Part shown: positions 1-6,118 of the stretch, in pieces
Layout: every line of letters starts with the position of its first letter
Numbering within the stretch: the stretch's first letter is position 1
Source: a virus
Reading direction: 5' to 3' (one strand)
IMG/VR virus record: IMGVR_UViG_3300037882_000560
Span: 1-37,299 of that record
Length of the DNA stretch: 37,299 nucleotides
Translations under genes and position numbers: made by a program
Notes under the pieces: model-generated
What the model was told of the DNA's origin: nothing
What the model saw: the letters and a program-made list of their open reading frames with translations, nothing else
Database searches by the model: none

Positions 1-99
1 CAGAACCACGCAAAACGGTTGTTAAAACTGCGGTTTACAGCGCCAACCAACTAGCCACGGCTGAAGCAGCGGTCAAAGTTGTCTCAGAAATGACCGATA
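1..99. repeat. terminal direct repeat (copy 1)
   Basis: These 99 bases are identical to the last 99 bases of the window (37201-37299). An exact repeat at both ends of an assembled contig is what a graph assembler gives when it closes a circular or circularly permuted genome. The length of 99 equals a common assembly k-mer size. The reading frame of the gene crossing the join is preserved. I read it as a sign of circularity or completeness rather than as a biological terminal repeat. Confidence 0.95.
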
Positions 100-212
100 A
101 AGAAAAGTTGCGTGAACTGTGGACCAGCAGCGCAGAGATTCTTGATGCTCCAATCAACGGAACAACTCTTAAAGATGTCATTAACGCCCGCGTTGCGGAG
201 TTAAGTGCCTAA
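1..212 (+). CDS. single-strand annealing-type recombination protein, 3' part (begins at 36852)
   Basis: C-terminal portion of the gene that starts at 36852, in the frame whose codons begin at base 3. Because the unique length (37,200) is a multiple of three, the frame carries across the join with no stop. The tail is Lys/Ala/Glu-rich and probably a flexible or helical C-terminus. The stop TAA shares its last A with the ATG of the next gene, as expected in a translationally coupled phage operon. Confidence 0.6.
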   Translation, partial: EPRKTVVKTAVYSANQLATAEAAVKVVSEMTDKEKLRELWTSSAEILDAPINGTTLKDVINARVAELSA

Positions 213-583
213 TGGATGAGTTACAACTTCCGCTAACTCCTTACGCTGGAACATCGGGCTGGTCAGGATCACAAAGCAGCCACGATCGCGCAGTTGAAGA
301 GGACAATGATGGCTCTACCAAAGGCCGTCAAAATGTCACTCTACGGTTAATCAAAGCATCAGGAACTTACGGAATGACCTGGAAGGAACTGGCAGATAAT
401 ACTGGATGGCATCATGGCCAGGCTTCGGGCGTTCTTTCAGTCTTGCACAAAGAAGGATTGATTGAACGCCTGACGGAACGCCGAGGCAAGTGCGCCATTT
501 ACATCGGATTGAACTCGGTCCACGGCCGTAAAACCTCCGTTCGCAAAGTGAAATGTTGTAAGCATTGTGGAGGTGCAATATGA
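212..583 (+). CDS. winged helix-turn-helix DNA-binding protein
   Basis: A 123-residue protein. Residues about 40-100 read as a MarR/PadR-like winged helix: a helical start (NVTLRLIKASG), a recognition segment with WKELADNTGWHHGQASGVLSVLHKEGLIERL, then a short beta wing. The C-terminus ends in CCKHCGG, a half zinc-knuckle. Similar small wHTH proteins are frequent in actinophage early regions and are presumed to bind DNA as regulators or replication accessories. It overlaps both neighbours by one to four bases, so it is co-translated with the annealing protein. No target site can be assigned. Confidence 0.6.
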   Translation: MDELQLPLTPYAGTSGWSGSQSSHDRAVEEDNDGSTKGRQNVTLRLIKASGTYGMTWKELADNTGWHHGQASGVLSVLHKEGLIERLTERRGKCAIYIGLNSVHGRKTSVRKVKCCKHCGGAI

Positions 584-699
584 GTGAAAAAGAAGCAGCG
601 TTTTGGGATTGGTGGAACAAGATCGAAGCGTACAAAGACAACTACAACCTGCGCATGGCATTTGACGCGGGTTACGATGCTGGAAAAGGAGATGTTTGA
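580..699 (+). CDS. small hypothetical protein (39 aa)
   Basis: Short ORF with ATG overlapping the previous stop (ATGA) and its own TGA overlapping the next ATG (TGATG). SD-like GGAGG lies about five bases upstream. The product begins MSEKEAAFWDWWNK and is rich in Trp, Tyr and Asp. No known domain. The perfect packing between two coupled genes is the main evidence that it is real. Confidence 0.55.
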   Translation: MSEKEAAFWDWWNKIEAYKDNYNLRMAFDAGYDAGKGDV

Positions 700-1001
700 T
701 GAGCGATAAAACTAAGAAGTTTCAGCCCAGCGCTGGCTTTGTGGTATCAGTCCACATGAACAAGTTGGGGATCAGGGCCGTGGCCGCTGAGTTGGATGGG
801 ATGTTTGCTGAAACCTTGGCCGAGGCTATGGATAAGGCTGGGTTCCAGTTGGTTCCCGATCCATTCAACCTGACAAGCGATGCCAAAAAGGTAATTGAAA
901 TGGAAGAGCGGCAAAAGACCGCTGGATTAAAACTGGTACAAGAACCTGTACAAGATGAGGAGGCGGTCGATGAACCAAGTGGTGACTCCACAGCAGATTG
1001 A
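699..1001 (+). CDS. hypothetical protein (100 aa)
   Basis: Starts at the ATG overlapping the previous TGA; a TTG three bases earlier is less likely. The first 70 residues look like a compact alpha/beta domain (FVVSVHMNKLGIRAVAAELDG), and the last 30 are acidic and probably disordered. Not recognised. Its 3' end overlaps the next gene by about 30 bases, and the SD of that gene lies inside it. Confidence 0.6.
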   Translation: MSDKTKKFQPSAGFVVSVHMNKLGIRAVAAELDGMFAETLAEAMDKAGFQLVPDPFNLTSDAKKVIEMEERQKTAGLKLVQEPVQDEEAVDEPSGDSTAD

Positions 1002-1338
1002 GGCGCGGCTTTACGCTTTATCAAAAGAGGTCGATGAGGGCCATGAAAGCCTGGTGCAAGCCGAGCAAGCCTTCCATCAACAGACCGCTGAGTACGAAGT
1101 TGCTATGGCACGCAGCCGCATTTCTTGGGCCAGCAAGTCATCTCCAACGGGCAAGAATTACACGGTTGGCGAGCGCGAGGACATGGCAATTATAGAAAAC
1201 GCCGAACAGCACTTTATGATCGCCACCGTTGAAGCCCAGGTCAAAGCCGCCCGCGCAAATGTGCAAAGGTTAAAAACCCAGGTAGAGATTGCCCGCTCCA
1301 TGAGCGCTTCAGTCCGAAGCAGTATGGATCTAAGTTAA
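970..1338 (+). CDS. hypothetical coiled-coil protein of the early recombination region
   Basis: A 122-residue, mostly helical protein starting MNQVVTPQQIEARLYALSKE. I chose ATG 970 because GAGGAGG lies about six bases upstream; a start 15 bases earlier has no such site. Heptad-like Ala/Glu/Lys spacing runs nearly throughout, with a short loop at SSPTGKNYTV. The end (ARSMSASVRSSMDLS) resembles proteins that sit near annealing proteins and nucleases in other actinophages, but I know no function for that family. It is coupled to the next gene by a TAATG overlap. Confidence 0.6.
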   Translation: MNQVVTPQQIEARLYALSKEVDEGHESLVQAEQAFHQQTAEYEVAMARSRISWASKSSPTGKNYTVGEREDMAIIENAEQHFMIATVEAQVKAARANVQRLKTQVEIARSMSASVRSSMDLS

Positions 1339-1490
1339 TGGCTATCGACCCAAACGACTGGAAAATGGCCGAGCGTATTGCTGAAAACAGCAACACCTAT
1401 AAAACGCCACAGGATGTGTTAAATGCATTTGAAGCGTTTATGAAGCAAGTTGAATCTAACGAGGAAGAAGGCGAAAATGAGGAAGTTTAA
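1338..1490 (+). CDS. small hypothetical protein (50 aa)
   Basis: ATG shares a base with the preceding TAA, and the ORF runs to TAA at 1490, overlapping the start of the secreted-protein gene. The product (MAIDPNDWKMAERIAENS...) is acidic and helical with a glutamate-rich tail. The tail codons GAGGAAGAAGG double as the ribosome-binding site of the next gene. No known domain. Confidence 0.5.
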   Translation: MAIDPNDWKMAERIAENSNTYKTPQDVLNAFEAFMKQVESNEEEGENEEV

Positions 1491-2133
1491 AGTCACGGCA
1501 ACGGCGTTTTTACTCTTGGCGGTAATGCCCCAGGCAAGCGCTGATGTTTATGTAAAAGTGGATGCAAACGGTAATGCCGTGGGCCAAGCCATTATGTGCG
1601 ATGCAGGAACTTGCGCAGACGGATCAGCCTATTCAAAGGCAACTCTTTCACCAGGAGAACGCTATGTATTACAGAACCAAGGCCATGCAGGGATTGGAAA
1701 CAACAACCCTGGCACACAAGTTAAGGTCGATCTCAGCACCAACCAATGGACCGCAACAACAACAACGGTTAAAGAAGTGGCCCCAATACAGGTGACACCG
1801 CAAATCCAGGTCGCAAAGGTAGAAGTTGTTACACAAACAACCTGGAATCCAACGATTGAACCTGCGCCAAGACCAACTCCAAAGGCGACCGTGATTGCAC
1901 CAACCGTTTCACTATCTGAAACAAGCACCGTGACTATTGCGCCTTCTCCAGGACCTGTGGAAACATCTACGCCTACTGCTGAACCAACAAGCGTGCCGAC
2001 ACCAGTTGGCGCAACAATGACAACAACGCAGATCATCAAGCCTTGGTTTGAGTGGTTTGACTTTGATTGGGAGTCATTTTGGTTTGAGTTCAGCACTTGG
2101 CTCGAGGCATGGGATTGGAACTTGAATGATTGA
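1477..2133 (+). CDS. secreted Pro/Thr-rich protein with an aromatic C-terminal tail
   Basis: A 218-residue protein. Start ATG 1477 follows AAGAAGG at good spacing and gives a classic signal peptide: MRKFK basic start, hydrophobic core about 7-17, and a cleavage site after ASA at 22. Residues 23-95 form a small domain with Cys41 and Cys46 close enough for a disulphide. Residues 100-185 are Pro/Thr/Val-rich, an extended wall-spanning-type linker. Residues 190-214 hold seven Trp and six Phe spaced by Asp/Glu. I do not recognise the family. It lies among recombination genes yet must act outside the membrane. A role at the cell envelope, such as superinfection exclusion, is only a guess. Confidence 0.7.
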   Translation: MRKFKVTATAFLLLAVMPQASADVYVKVDANGNAVGQAIMCDAGTCADGSAYSKATLSPGERYVLQNQGHAGIGNNNPGTQVKVDLSTNQWTATTTTVKEVAPIQVTPQIQVAKVEVVTQTTWNPTIEPAPRPTPKATVIAPTVSLSETSTVTIAPSPGPVETSTPTAEPTSVPTPVGATMTTTQIIKPWFEWFDFDWESFWFEFSTWLEAWDWNLND

Positions 2134-2797
2134 TTTACAAGGAATGCTGGTTAAATCCCTGGAAGCCTACGACTCTCAGCGCGATCGCTCGCAACAAGTG
2201 GAAGTGGGGCCATCAAGTATTGGTGGATGCCGCCGACAGGTTTATCACATCCTAAAGCAAAGCCCAAAGGTCAATGCAGACACGGAATCTTTGGCTTCAA
2301 TCCTGGGAACCTTTATTCACTCAGGCATCTCGGAAGCAATCAAGCGCGAGGACCCTTTTGGCGATAACTTCATTATTGAACAAGAGGTGTCCTTTGGTGA
2401 CCTTAAGGGCCATGTGGATCTATTTATTAAGGACCAAGGCCTGGTTGTGGATTGGAAAACAACCAAACTTAAGTCGCTGCGATACTTTCCCAAGTTACAA
2501 CAGCGAATGCAGGTGCAAGTTTACGGTTATCTGCTGGCACAAAACGGACATGAAGTTAAGAATGTGTCGCTGGTTGCAATCCCACGCGATGGAGTGATGG
2601 CTGAAATCCGCGCCCATGTTGAACCCTACGATGAAGCCCTGGCCCTGGAAGGGCTGACTTGGCTTAATGACCTCAGAGCGCTTGTCGCTTTGAATGGAAC
2701 CCCACCCGCACCGACCGAGGGCATCGGCTTTTGCGCTAATTACTGCGACTACTACGACCCGACTGGAGAGGTGGGATGCCCAAGTACACGCAAATAA
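2126..2797 (+). CDS. PD-(D/E)XK nuclease, Cas4/RecB-like, with Fe-S cysteines
   Basis: A 223-residue protein. The nuclease core is visible: Glu87, Asp98 in GHVD, then Asp109-x-Lys111 in VVDWKTT, and Gln130 followed by VYGYLL, the order seen in the RecB/Cas4 family. Cys35 near the N-terminus with Cys203, Cys207 and Cys218 at the C-terminus matches the four-cysteine Fe-S clasp of Cas4 and AddB. Such phage enzymes resect DNA ends, giving single strands for an annealing protein like the one upstream. It overlaps the secreted-protein gene by eight bases and the whiB gene by 22. No CRISPR system is present, so a recombination role is more likely than spacer acquisition. Confidence 0.85.
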   Translation: MIDLQGMLVKSLEAYDSQRDRSQQVEVGPSSIGGCRRQVYHILKQSPKVNADTESLASILGTFIHSGISEAIKREDPFGDNFIIEQEVSFGDLKGHVDLFIKDQGLVVDWKTTKLKSLRYFPKLQQRMQVQVYGYLLAQNGHEVKNVSLVAIPRDGVMAEIRAHVEPYDEALALEGLTWLNDLRALVALNGTPPAPTEGIGFCANYCDYYDPTGEVGCPSTRK

Positions 2798-3189
2798 ACT
2801 GGGAGGAAGCAGAATGTCGTGGCACTTATACCGAGTTGTTTTATCGGGTGGAGGAGGAGAGAAACCAAACCGCCTACAAATACATCAACGCCGTTCGCAC
2901 CATTTGCGGCCGTTGCCCGATCCAACGAGAATGTTTGGCCTACGCCTTTGGCAACGAGGACTTTGGGGTGTGGGGCGGCTTGACCAGCCTAGAAAGGCGG
3001 TCAGTCGGCGACCCCGATAAGTACCCGATTCAGTTAGGCAGAGCGCTGAAAGCGCTGCAATTATTCGGCATTAGTTACAAGGAAGTGAGGGAGACTTATG
3101 AGCATTCGACTGATGTCGGAATGTTGGCGGACAGAATTGCCAACCGTAGAAAAGATGGTGCTGCTGGTAATAGCGGATCATGCTTCTGA
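2776..3189 (+). CDS. whiB: WhiB-family transcription regulator
   Basis: A 137-residue protein with the WhiB cluster-binding cysteines Cys14, Cys44, Cys47 and Cys53 (C-x29-C-x2-C-x5-C) followed by the turn GVWGG at 64-68. WhiB proteins bind a 4Fe-4S cluster, contact the primary sigma factor and alter host promoter use; in phages they can repress host whiB-dependent genes. The C-terminal part is longer than the minimal fold and basic (RIANRRK), suitable for DNA contact. SD GAGAGGT precedes the ATG. Its last 92 bases overlap the next gene in another frame. This is the strongest host marker in the window. Confidence 0.92.
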   Translation: MPKYTQINWEEAECRGTYTELFYRVEEERNQTAYKYINAVRTICGRCPIQRECLAYAFGNEDFGVWGGLTSLERRSVGDPDKYPIQLGRALKALQLFGISYKEVRETYEHSTDVGMLADRIANRRKDGAAGNSGSCF

Positions 3190-3907
3190 TGACGGAACCG
3201 AGGCCTGGCCTTCCCAGGCAACAATTGCGGCCAAGGCAAGCATCTCGATAAGGACCGTTCAAAGGGCCGTGAACAGCCTTGTGGCGGCTGGTTATCTTTG
3301 GATGGAGAAAGGTGCTGGGGGCAGCGCCAACTGCCGCGAGGACCGCAGACCCCACCGATACACGATTAATATTAAAAGATTACGAGGCGACATAGAGTCT
3401 ACCCGCGAGGAGCGGGGCGACATTGAAGCCGACAACGGGGCGACTTTGACGACACCAACGGGGCGACTTTCACGCCCCATGAACCACCCTAATAAACCAT
3501 CCAATGAAACACCCGAGTTTGATTTATTTTGGAAGAGTTATCCGATCAAGGTTGGCAAGGCCTCTGCGCAAAAAGCCTGGGTAAAAGCCATCAAGGTTGA
3601 AGCGCCCGATGTAATTATTCAAGGCGCTGTTCGGTACGCCGAGGACCCAAACCGACATCCATCTTTTACGGCACACGCCGCCACCTGGCTAAACGCTCAT
3701 CGCTGGAACGACTCTCCGCTGCCGCAGCGGGTTTTTACGGCTGACGAAAAGAAGGCTCGGGAGTTAGAAGAGTCAAAGGCAAAAACGGAAAGGGAGCGTT
3801 TGGAATACCAGAAATGGCAGCAAGAGATGCGCGAGGCAGAAAAACGAGCCGTTCCAGTACCCGCAGACATACGAGAATTACTCAAGAAAACTATGCCGAA
3901 AAGATGA
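3098..3907 (+). CDS. winged-helix replication initiation protein
   Basis: A 269-residue protein with two parts. Residues 1-75 are a winged helix of the HTH_36/replication-initiator type (WPSQATIAAKASISIRTVQRAVNSL). A polar linker follows at about 95-140. Residues 142-205 (FDLFWKSYPIKVGKASAQKAW... HPSFTAHAATWLNAHRW) match the C-terminal domain common in phage lambda-O-like and DnaD-like replication proteins. The tail is a highly charged helix. Start ATG has GAGGGAG upstream. Such proteins bind the phage origin and recruit host helicase. Tandem inverted repeats and an AT-rich block with a DnaA box lie downstream, which would suit an origin. Confidence 0.75.
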   Translation: MSIRLMSECWRTELPTVEKMVLLVIADHASDDGTEAWPSQATIAAKASISIRTVQRAVNSLVAAGYLWMEKGAGGSANCREDRRPHRYTINIKRLRGDIESTREERGDIEADNGATLTTPTGRLSRPMNHPNKPSNETPEFDLFWKSYPIKVGKASAQKAWVKAIKVEAPDVIIQGAVRYAEDPNRHPSFTAHAATWLNAHRWNDSPLPQRVFTADEKKARELEESKAKTERERLEYQKWQQEMREAEKRAVPVPADIRELLKKTMPKR

Positions 3908-3918
3908 CACAAATTACT

Positions 3919-3949
3919 TGTAACCCTTACACTTCTCGTAACCATTACA
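3919..3949. promoter_or_regulatory. two tandem inverted repeats (operator or iteron-like)
   Basis: The gap after the replication gene holds TGTAA-CCC-TTACA at 3919-3931, a perfect 5-bp inverted repeat, and CGTAA-CCA-TTACA at 3937-3949, imperfect at its outer pair. Their starts are 18 bp apart, nearly two helical turns, so two dimers could bind the same face. The block lies directly before the SD and start of the 3965 gene. It may be an operator for that operon or an iteron pair for the initiator; the sequence cannot decide between them. Confidence 0.55.
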
Positions 3950-3964
3950 ACTTTGGAGGTTGAA

Positions 3965-4153
3965 ATGAGTACACGGGTAATCATGCCCAGCCTGGTGCAG
4001 AGCGGTGACACAATCGTCATCGGCGATCATCGCTGGTTGGTTAAGTCCGTATCTGAACCTGACTACGCTGGCTTCATTGATGCATCGATGGTTGATGCAG
4101 CAGGTCGTGAGAAGTGGTCATGTTTCTATGATGCGGTTACAATCGAGGTGTGA
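3965..4153 (+). CDS. small hypothetical protein (62 aa)
   Basis: Starts at the ATG four bases behind a strong GGAGGT, giving MSTRVIMPSLVQSGDTIVIGDHRWLVKSV. The pattern looks like a small all-beta fold of the SH3-like or ASCH-like sort, but no family is recognised. It is the first gene after the tandem inverted repeats and overlaps rusA at GTGTGA, so it may be the leader gene of a short rusA operon. Confidence 0.65.
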   Translation: MSTRVIMPSLVQSGDTIVIGDHRWLVKSVSEPDYAGFIDASMVDAAGREKWSCFYDAVTIEV

Positions 4154-4521
4154 TCAGTTTCAGAGTAGACGGACTTCCTGTTCCGCAAGGTTCGATGAGA
4201 GTTTTCAACGGCCATGTAGTTCATAACAAGGGAGCAGAGTTAGCGGTGTGGCGATCGGCAATTGCGATTGAAGCACGCCGCGCTGGATGCACCCCTGAAC
4301 CTGGTGCGGTTAAATTAGATTTACTTTTCTCAATGCCAAAACCAAAAACAGTAAAACGAAATGCACCAACAGTTGCACCTGATCTAGACAAATTGATCCG
4401 CGCCGTTCTTGACTCGATGACTGCCATTGCTTATTTGGATGACGGCCAGGTCACGGAAATCAACGCCATAAAGGTCTACGGAACCGCGCCATTCCTGGAA
4501 GTGGGGCTTTGGAGGTCCTAA
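4150..4521 (+). CDS. rusA: RusA-family Holliday junction resolvase
   Basis: A 123-residue protein starting at a GTG overlapping the previous TGA. The N-terminus FRVDGLPVPQGSMRVF is the typical RusA opening. The conserved metal-binding block follows: Asp78, Asp80 and Lys81 in PDLDKLIRAVLDSM, then Asp97/Asp98 in YLDDGQV. RusA dimers cut four-way junctions and so resolve recombination intermediates or branched replicative DNA before packaging. Length is usual for the family. It completes the nuclease/annealing/resolvase set of this region. Confidence 0.9.
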   Translation: MISFRVDGLPVPQGSMRVFNGHVVHNKGAELAVWRSAIAIEARRAGCTPEPGAVKLDLLFSMPKPKTVKRNAPTVAPDLDKLIRAVLDSMTAIAYLDDGQVTEINAIKVYGTAPFLEVGLWRS

Positions 4522-4665
4522 TTGTCCGAATGTGGATAAAACTCACAGCAAAACACGCGTAAAAATAGTCAAAATAAGTGCCACAAATACTTCCATTTCT
4601 TTCTGATGTACGGGATATTAGTTACATAAGGGCGAAAGCCCCCCAAACAGAAAGAAGGCAAAAAC
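4522..4665. promoter_or_regulatory. intergenic regulatory block, candidate origin region
   Basis: A 144-base non-coding gap between rusA and the small-gene cluster. It contains TGTGGATAA at 4531-4539, the exact complement of the DnaA box TTATCCACA, then an A/T-rich stretch at about 4555-4627. A TATTAG hexamer at 4616-4621 could be a -10. The leader hairpin follows at 4630. Lying just downstream of the initiator and resolvase genes, it is the best candidate for an origin as well as a promoter region. Only one good DnaA box is seen, so the origin call is weak. Confidence 0.45.
4591..4660 (+). promoter_or_regulatory. shared promoter/leader element, copy A
   Basis: TTCCATTTCT begins at 4591. Exactly 39 bases later is the hairpin GGGC-GAAA-GCCC (4630-4641, GNRA loop), then a C-run, AAAC and GAAAGAAGG, which serves as the ribosome-binding site for ATG 4666. 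The same set, with the box at the same distance, occurs at 36780-36847 ahead of the annealing gene. If transcription starts just before GGGC, the TTCCA box sits near -35 and the hairpin caps the 5' end of the mRNA. Start sites are not visible from sequence alone. Confidence 0.55.
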
Positions 4666-4947
4666 ATGGCAACAGCCACAAAGATCCAAGCAGGAGATGC
4701 ACCAAACTTTGCAGAGCCAAAATCAAATGTCGGTGCAACAGAGGATTATTGCATTCAGTGCGGTCGCAAAGTTGGTGCGAACCCTTGGATGGTTGAAGTG
4801 ATCAATGGCGGTGACATCAGACTTCAAGATGGAACCGAAGCGATCCACGATGGCGGTTACATGGGTTGGTGGCCAATTGGAAACGAGTGCGCAAAATCAT
4901 TTGCACCGAACCTTCTTTTCAAGGCTCCAAAGAAGGAGGTGAAGTAA
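4666..4947 (+). CDS. hypothetical protein, first of the small-gene cluster (93 aa)
   Basis: Begins MATATKIQAGDAPNF after the leader hairpin, with GAAGG seven bases upstream. A CIQCGRKVG knuckle at 29-37 with Cys75 further on suggests metal binding. The middle is rich in Gly, Trp and Asp (GGYMGWWPIG). No family recognised. It heads an operon of about ten tiny genes joined by overlaps, and being first behind a strong leader it is probably expressed early and highly. Confidence 0.65.
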   Translation: MATATKIQAGDAPNFAEPKSNVGATEDYCIQCGRKVGANPWMVEVINGGDIRLQDGTEAIHDGGYMGWWPIGNECAKSFAPNLLFKAPKKEVK

Positions 4948-5117
4948 TGAATAAGTTGGCAAAAATAACTCTCAACGGAAAACCGCTCGGTGATTGCCCA
5001 GTATGCAAAAGCGAAGACTCGCTTTATGTCAGCAGCGTTTTGAAGTGGGGAAAGATTGCGAAATGGCAACACATCCCAATGTGTAGTGCTTGTAAATATG
5101 AAGGGAAGGCAAAATAA
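4947..5117 (+). CDS. small zinc-ribbon protein (56 aa)
   Basis: ATG overlaps the previous TAA and has AAGGAGGTG eight bases upstream. Two Cys pairs, CPVC at 17-20 and CSAC at 46-49, with about 25 residues between, form a classic zinc ribbon. Function unknown. Such ribbons commonly bind nucleic acid or RNA polymerase. Confidence 0.65.
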   Translation: MNKLAKITLNGKPLGDCPVCKSEDSLYVSSVLKWGKIAKWQHIPMCSACKYEGKAK

Positions 5118-5321
5118 ATGAAAAGATGTTGTGATCTTATTTATTGGAAGCACGAGGATGGCTGGGATGTTTACCATCGATCCGAATGCCAGCAGATCAA
5201 CGGAACCTGGGTCCCAAATTGGTTTGATAACTTTGTGATTGAGGATGCGCCAACTAAGGCGGCGGCCAAGGCGGAGATTGCCAGCCAACACATCCTTGGA
5301 TTGTGCCTGGTGAGCGCATGA
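5118..5321 (+). CDS. small hypothetical protein (67 aa)
   Basis: Starts at the base after the previous stop and begins MKRCCDLIYWKHEDGWDVYHRSEC. The N-terminal half is aromatic and Cys-rich; the C-terminal half is an Ala-rich helix (APTKAAAKAEIASQHI). GAAGGC lies eight bases upstream. No known domain. It overlaps the next ATG by four bases. Confidence 0.6.
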   Translation: MKRCCDLIYWKHEDGWDVYHRSECQQINGTWVPNWFDNFVIEDAPTKAAAKAEIASQHILGLCLVSA

Positions 5322-5455
5322 AAGATTGCCCGATGTGCGGCCGCGCAACCAAAACCCTGGTTGGGCGTTGGTATCAATACGACAATGGCGAGCGGTTTAT
5401 TACCTGGGTTTGCACGCCCTGCGCCGATCTACACGCAAACCTGGTGGGCAAATGA
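5318..5455 (+). CDS. small zinc-ribbon protein (45 aa)
   Basis: A 45-residue ORF in the same tight chain of overlaps (ATGA on both sides). CPMC at 4-7 and CTPC at 32-35 flank a beta-like segment with Trp and Tyr, which is a minimal zinc ribbon. Length is near the smallest that can fold around one zinc. Function unknown. Confidence 0.6.
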   Translation: MKDCPMCGRATKTLVGRWYQYDNGERFITWVCTPCADLHANLVGK

Positions 5456-5730
5456 GTGAGATCAAACTTCACATGATCGAGGAGGACTTCGAGAACCTGG
5501 TCCACACTTCGATGCCCTGGGGGGGACATTGGATTGAGCAAATTAACCGTTTTGAACCAGCCCCAATGTTGCAATGGCGCTACGCCTACTGGGTGGACAA
5601 CTTTATGGGAGTCCTTCTTTGCCGCGCTTATCTGACCACGCAAAACTGCGAAACGCAGACAGTTTGGGATCGGGCTTTCAATTGCTACTTGATTCTGTCC
5701 GATTACGAGACAAGAACCTGGAGAGCCTGA
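5452..5730 (+). CDS. hypothetical protein (92 aa)
   Basis: ATG overlaps the preceding TGA and begins MSEIKLHMIEEDFENLVHTSMPWGGHWIE. Rich in Trp, Tyr and Glu, mainly helical, with a pattern like FMGVLLCRAYL in the middle that is too short and polar-flanked to be a confident membrane span. No family recognised. Coupled to both neighbours. Confidence 0.6.
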   Translation: MSEIKLHMIEEDFENLVHTSMPWGGHWIEQINRFEPAPMLQWRYAYWVDNFMGVLLCRAYLTTQNCETQTVWDRAFNCYLILSDYETRTWRA

Positions 5731-5933
5731 TGCATAAGTTCAAAGTGGAGATTGAGATCGATTATGACGGCTTGATTGGCGAGGAGCGGGTCGACTTACC
5801 CATGTCGAAATCGCACAAAAATGCCCTGATGCGGCAAGCCGTGTGGCTACAAGTGGCCGATGCCATGGCAATGTATGGAGTAACAACGACCGTCAAATCG
5901 GTGGTCTTTGCAAGAGGGAAGGAAGGCAAATGA
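5730..5933 (+). CDS. small hypothetical protein (67 aa)
   Basis: TGATG overlap with the gene before. The product starts MHKFKVEIEIDYDG, a beta hairpin, then a helix with LMRQAVWLQVADAMAMYG, then a beta end (VKSVVFARG). The beta-alpha-beta order suggests a small ferredoxin-like fold, inferred only from the pattern. Function unknown. Confidence 0.6.
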   Translation: MHKFKVEIEIDYDGLIGEERVDLPMSKSHKNALMRQAVWLQVADAMAMYGVTTTVKSVVFARGKEGK

Positions 5934-6118
5934 ACAACGCACCCGTTTATCGCCGCAGAAGGTTTGTGGCCTTTGTGTTAACACCAGCGCTGGTTCTCGG
6001 CTTGTTGATTAGTTACGCGACTCGCGACCTTTGCTATGTGGGGTCCGAACACGGCAAAACCCTGGGCTACGGATCGTGCAGCGAGATGATTGACCGCGTG
6101 ATTGGCGAGGGCAAATAA
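5930..6118 (+). CDS. small single-pass membrane protein (62 aa)
   Basis: Begins MNNAPVYRRRRF, a basic cytoplasmic anchor, followed by one hydrophobic span at about 12-30 (FVAFVLTPALVLGLLISYA). The remaining 32 residues carry two Cys (CYVG and CSEM) and would face outward. This may be a small envelope protein involved in superinfection immunity or host takeover, but nothing specific is recognised. Overlaps both neighbours by 1-4 bases. Confidence 0.6.
   Translation: MNNAPVYRRRRFVAFVLTPALVLGLLISYATRDLCYVGSEHGKTLGYGSCSEMIDRVIGEGK

Noticed and set aside
1662-2096. Minus-strand ORF opposite the secreted protein
   Set aside because: Val/Gly/Thr-rich reverse reading of the Pro/Thr linker, with no SD and no family likeness.
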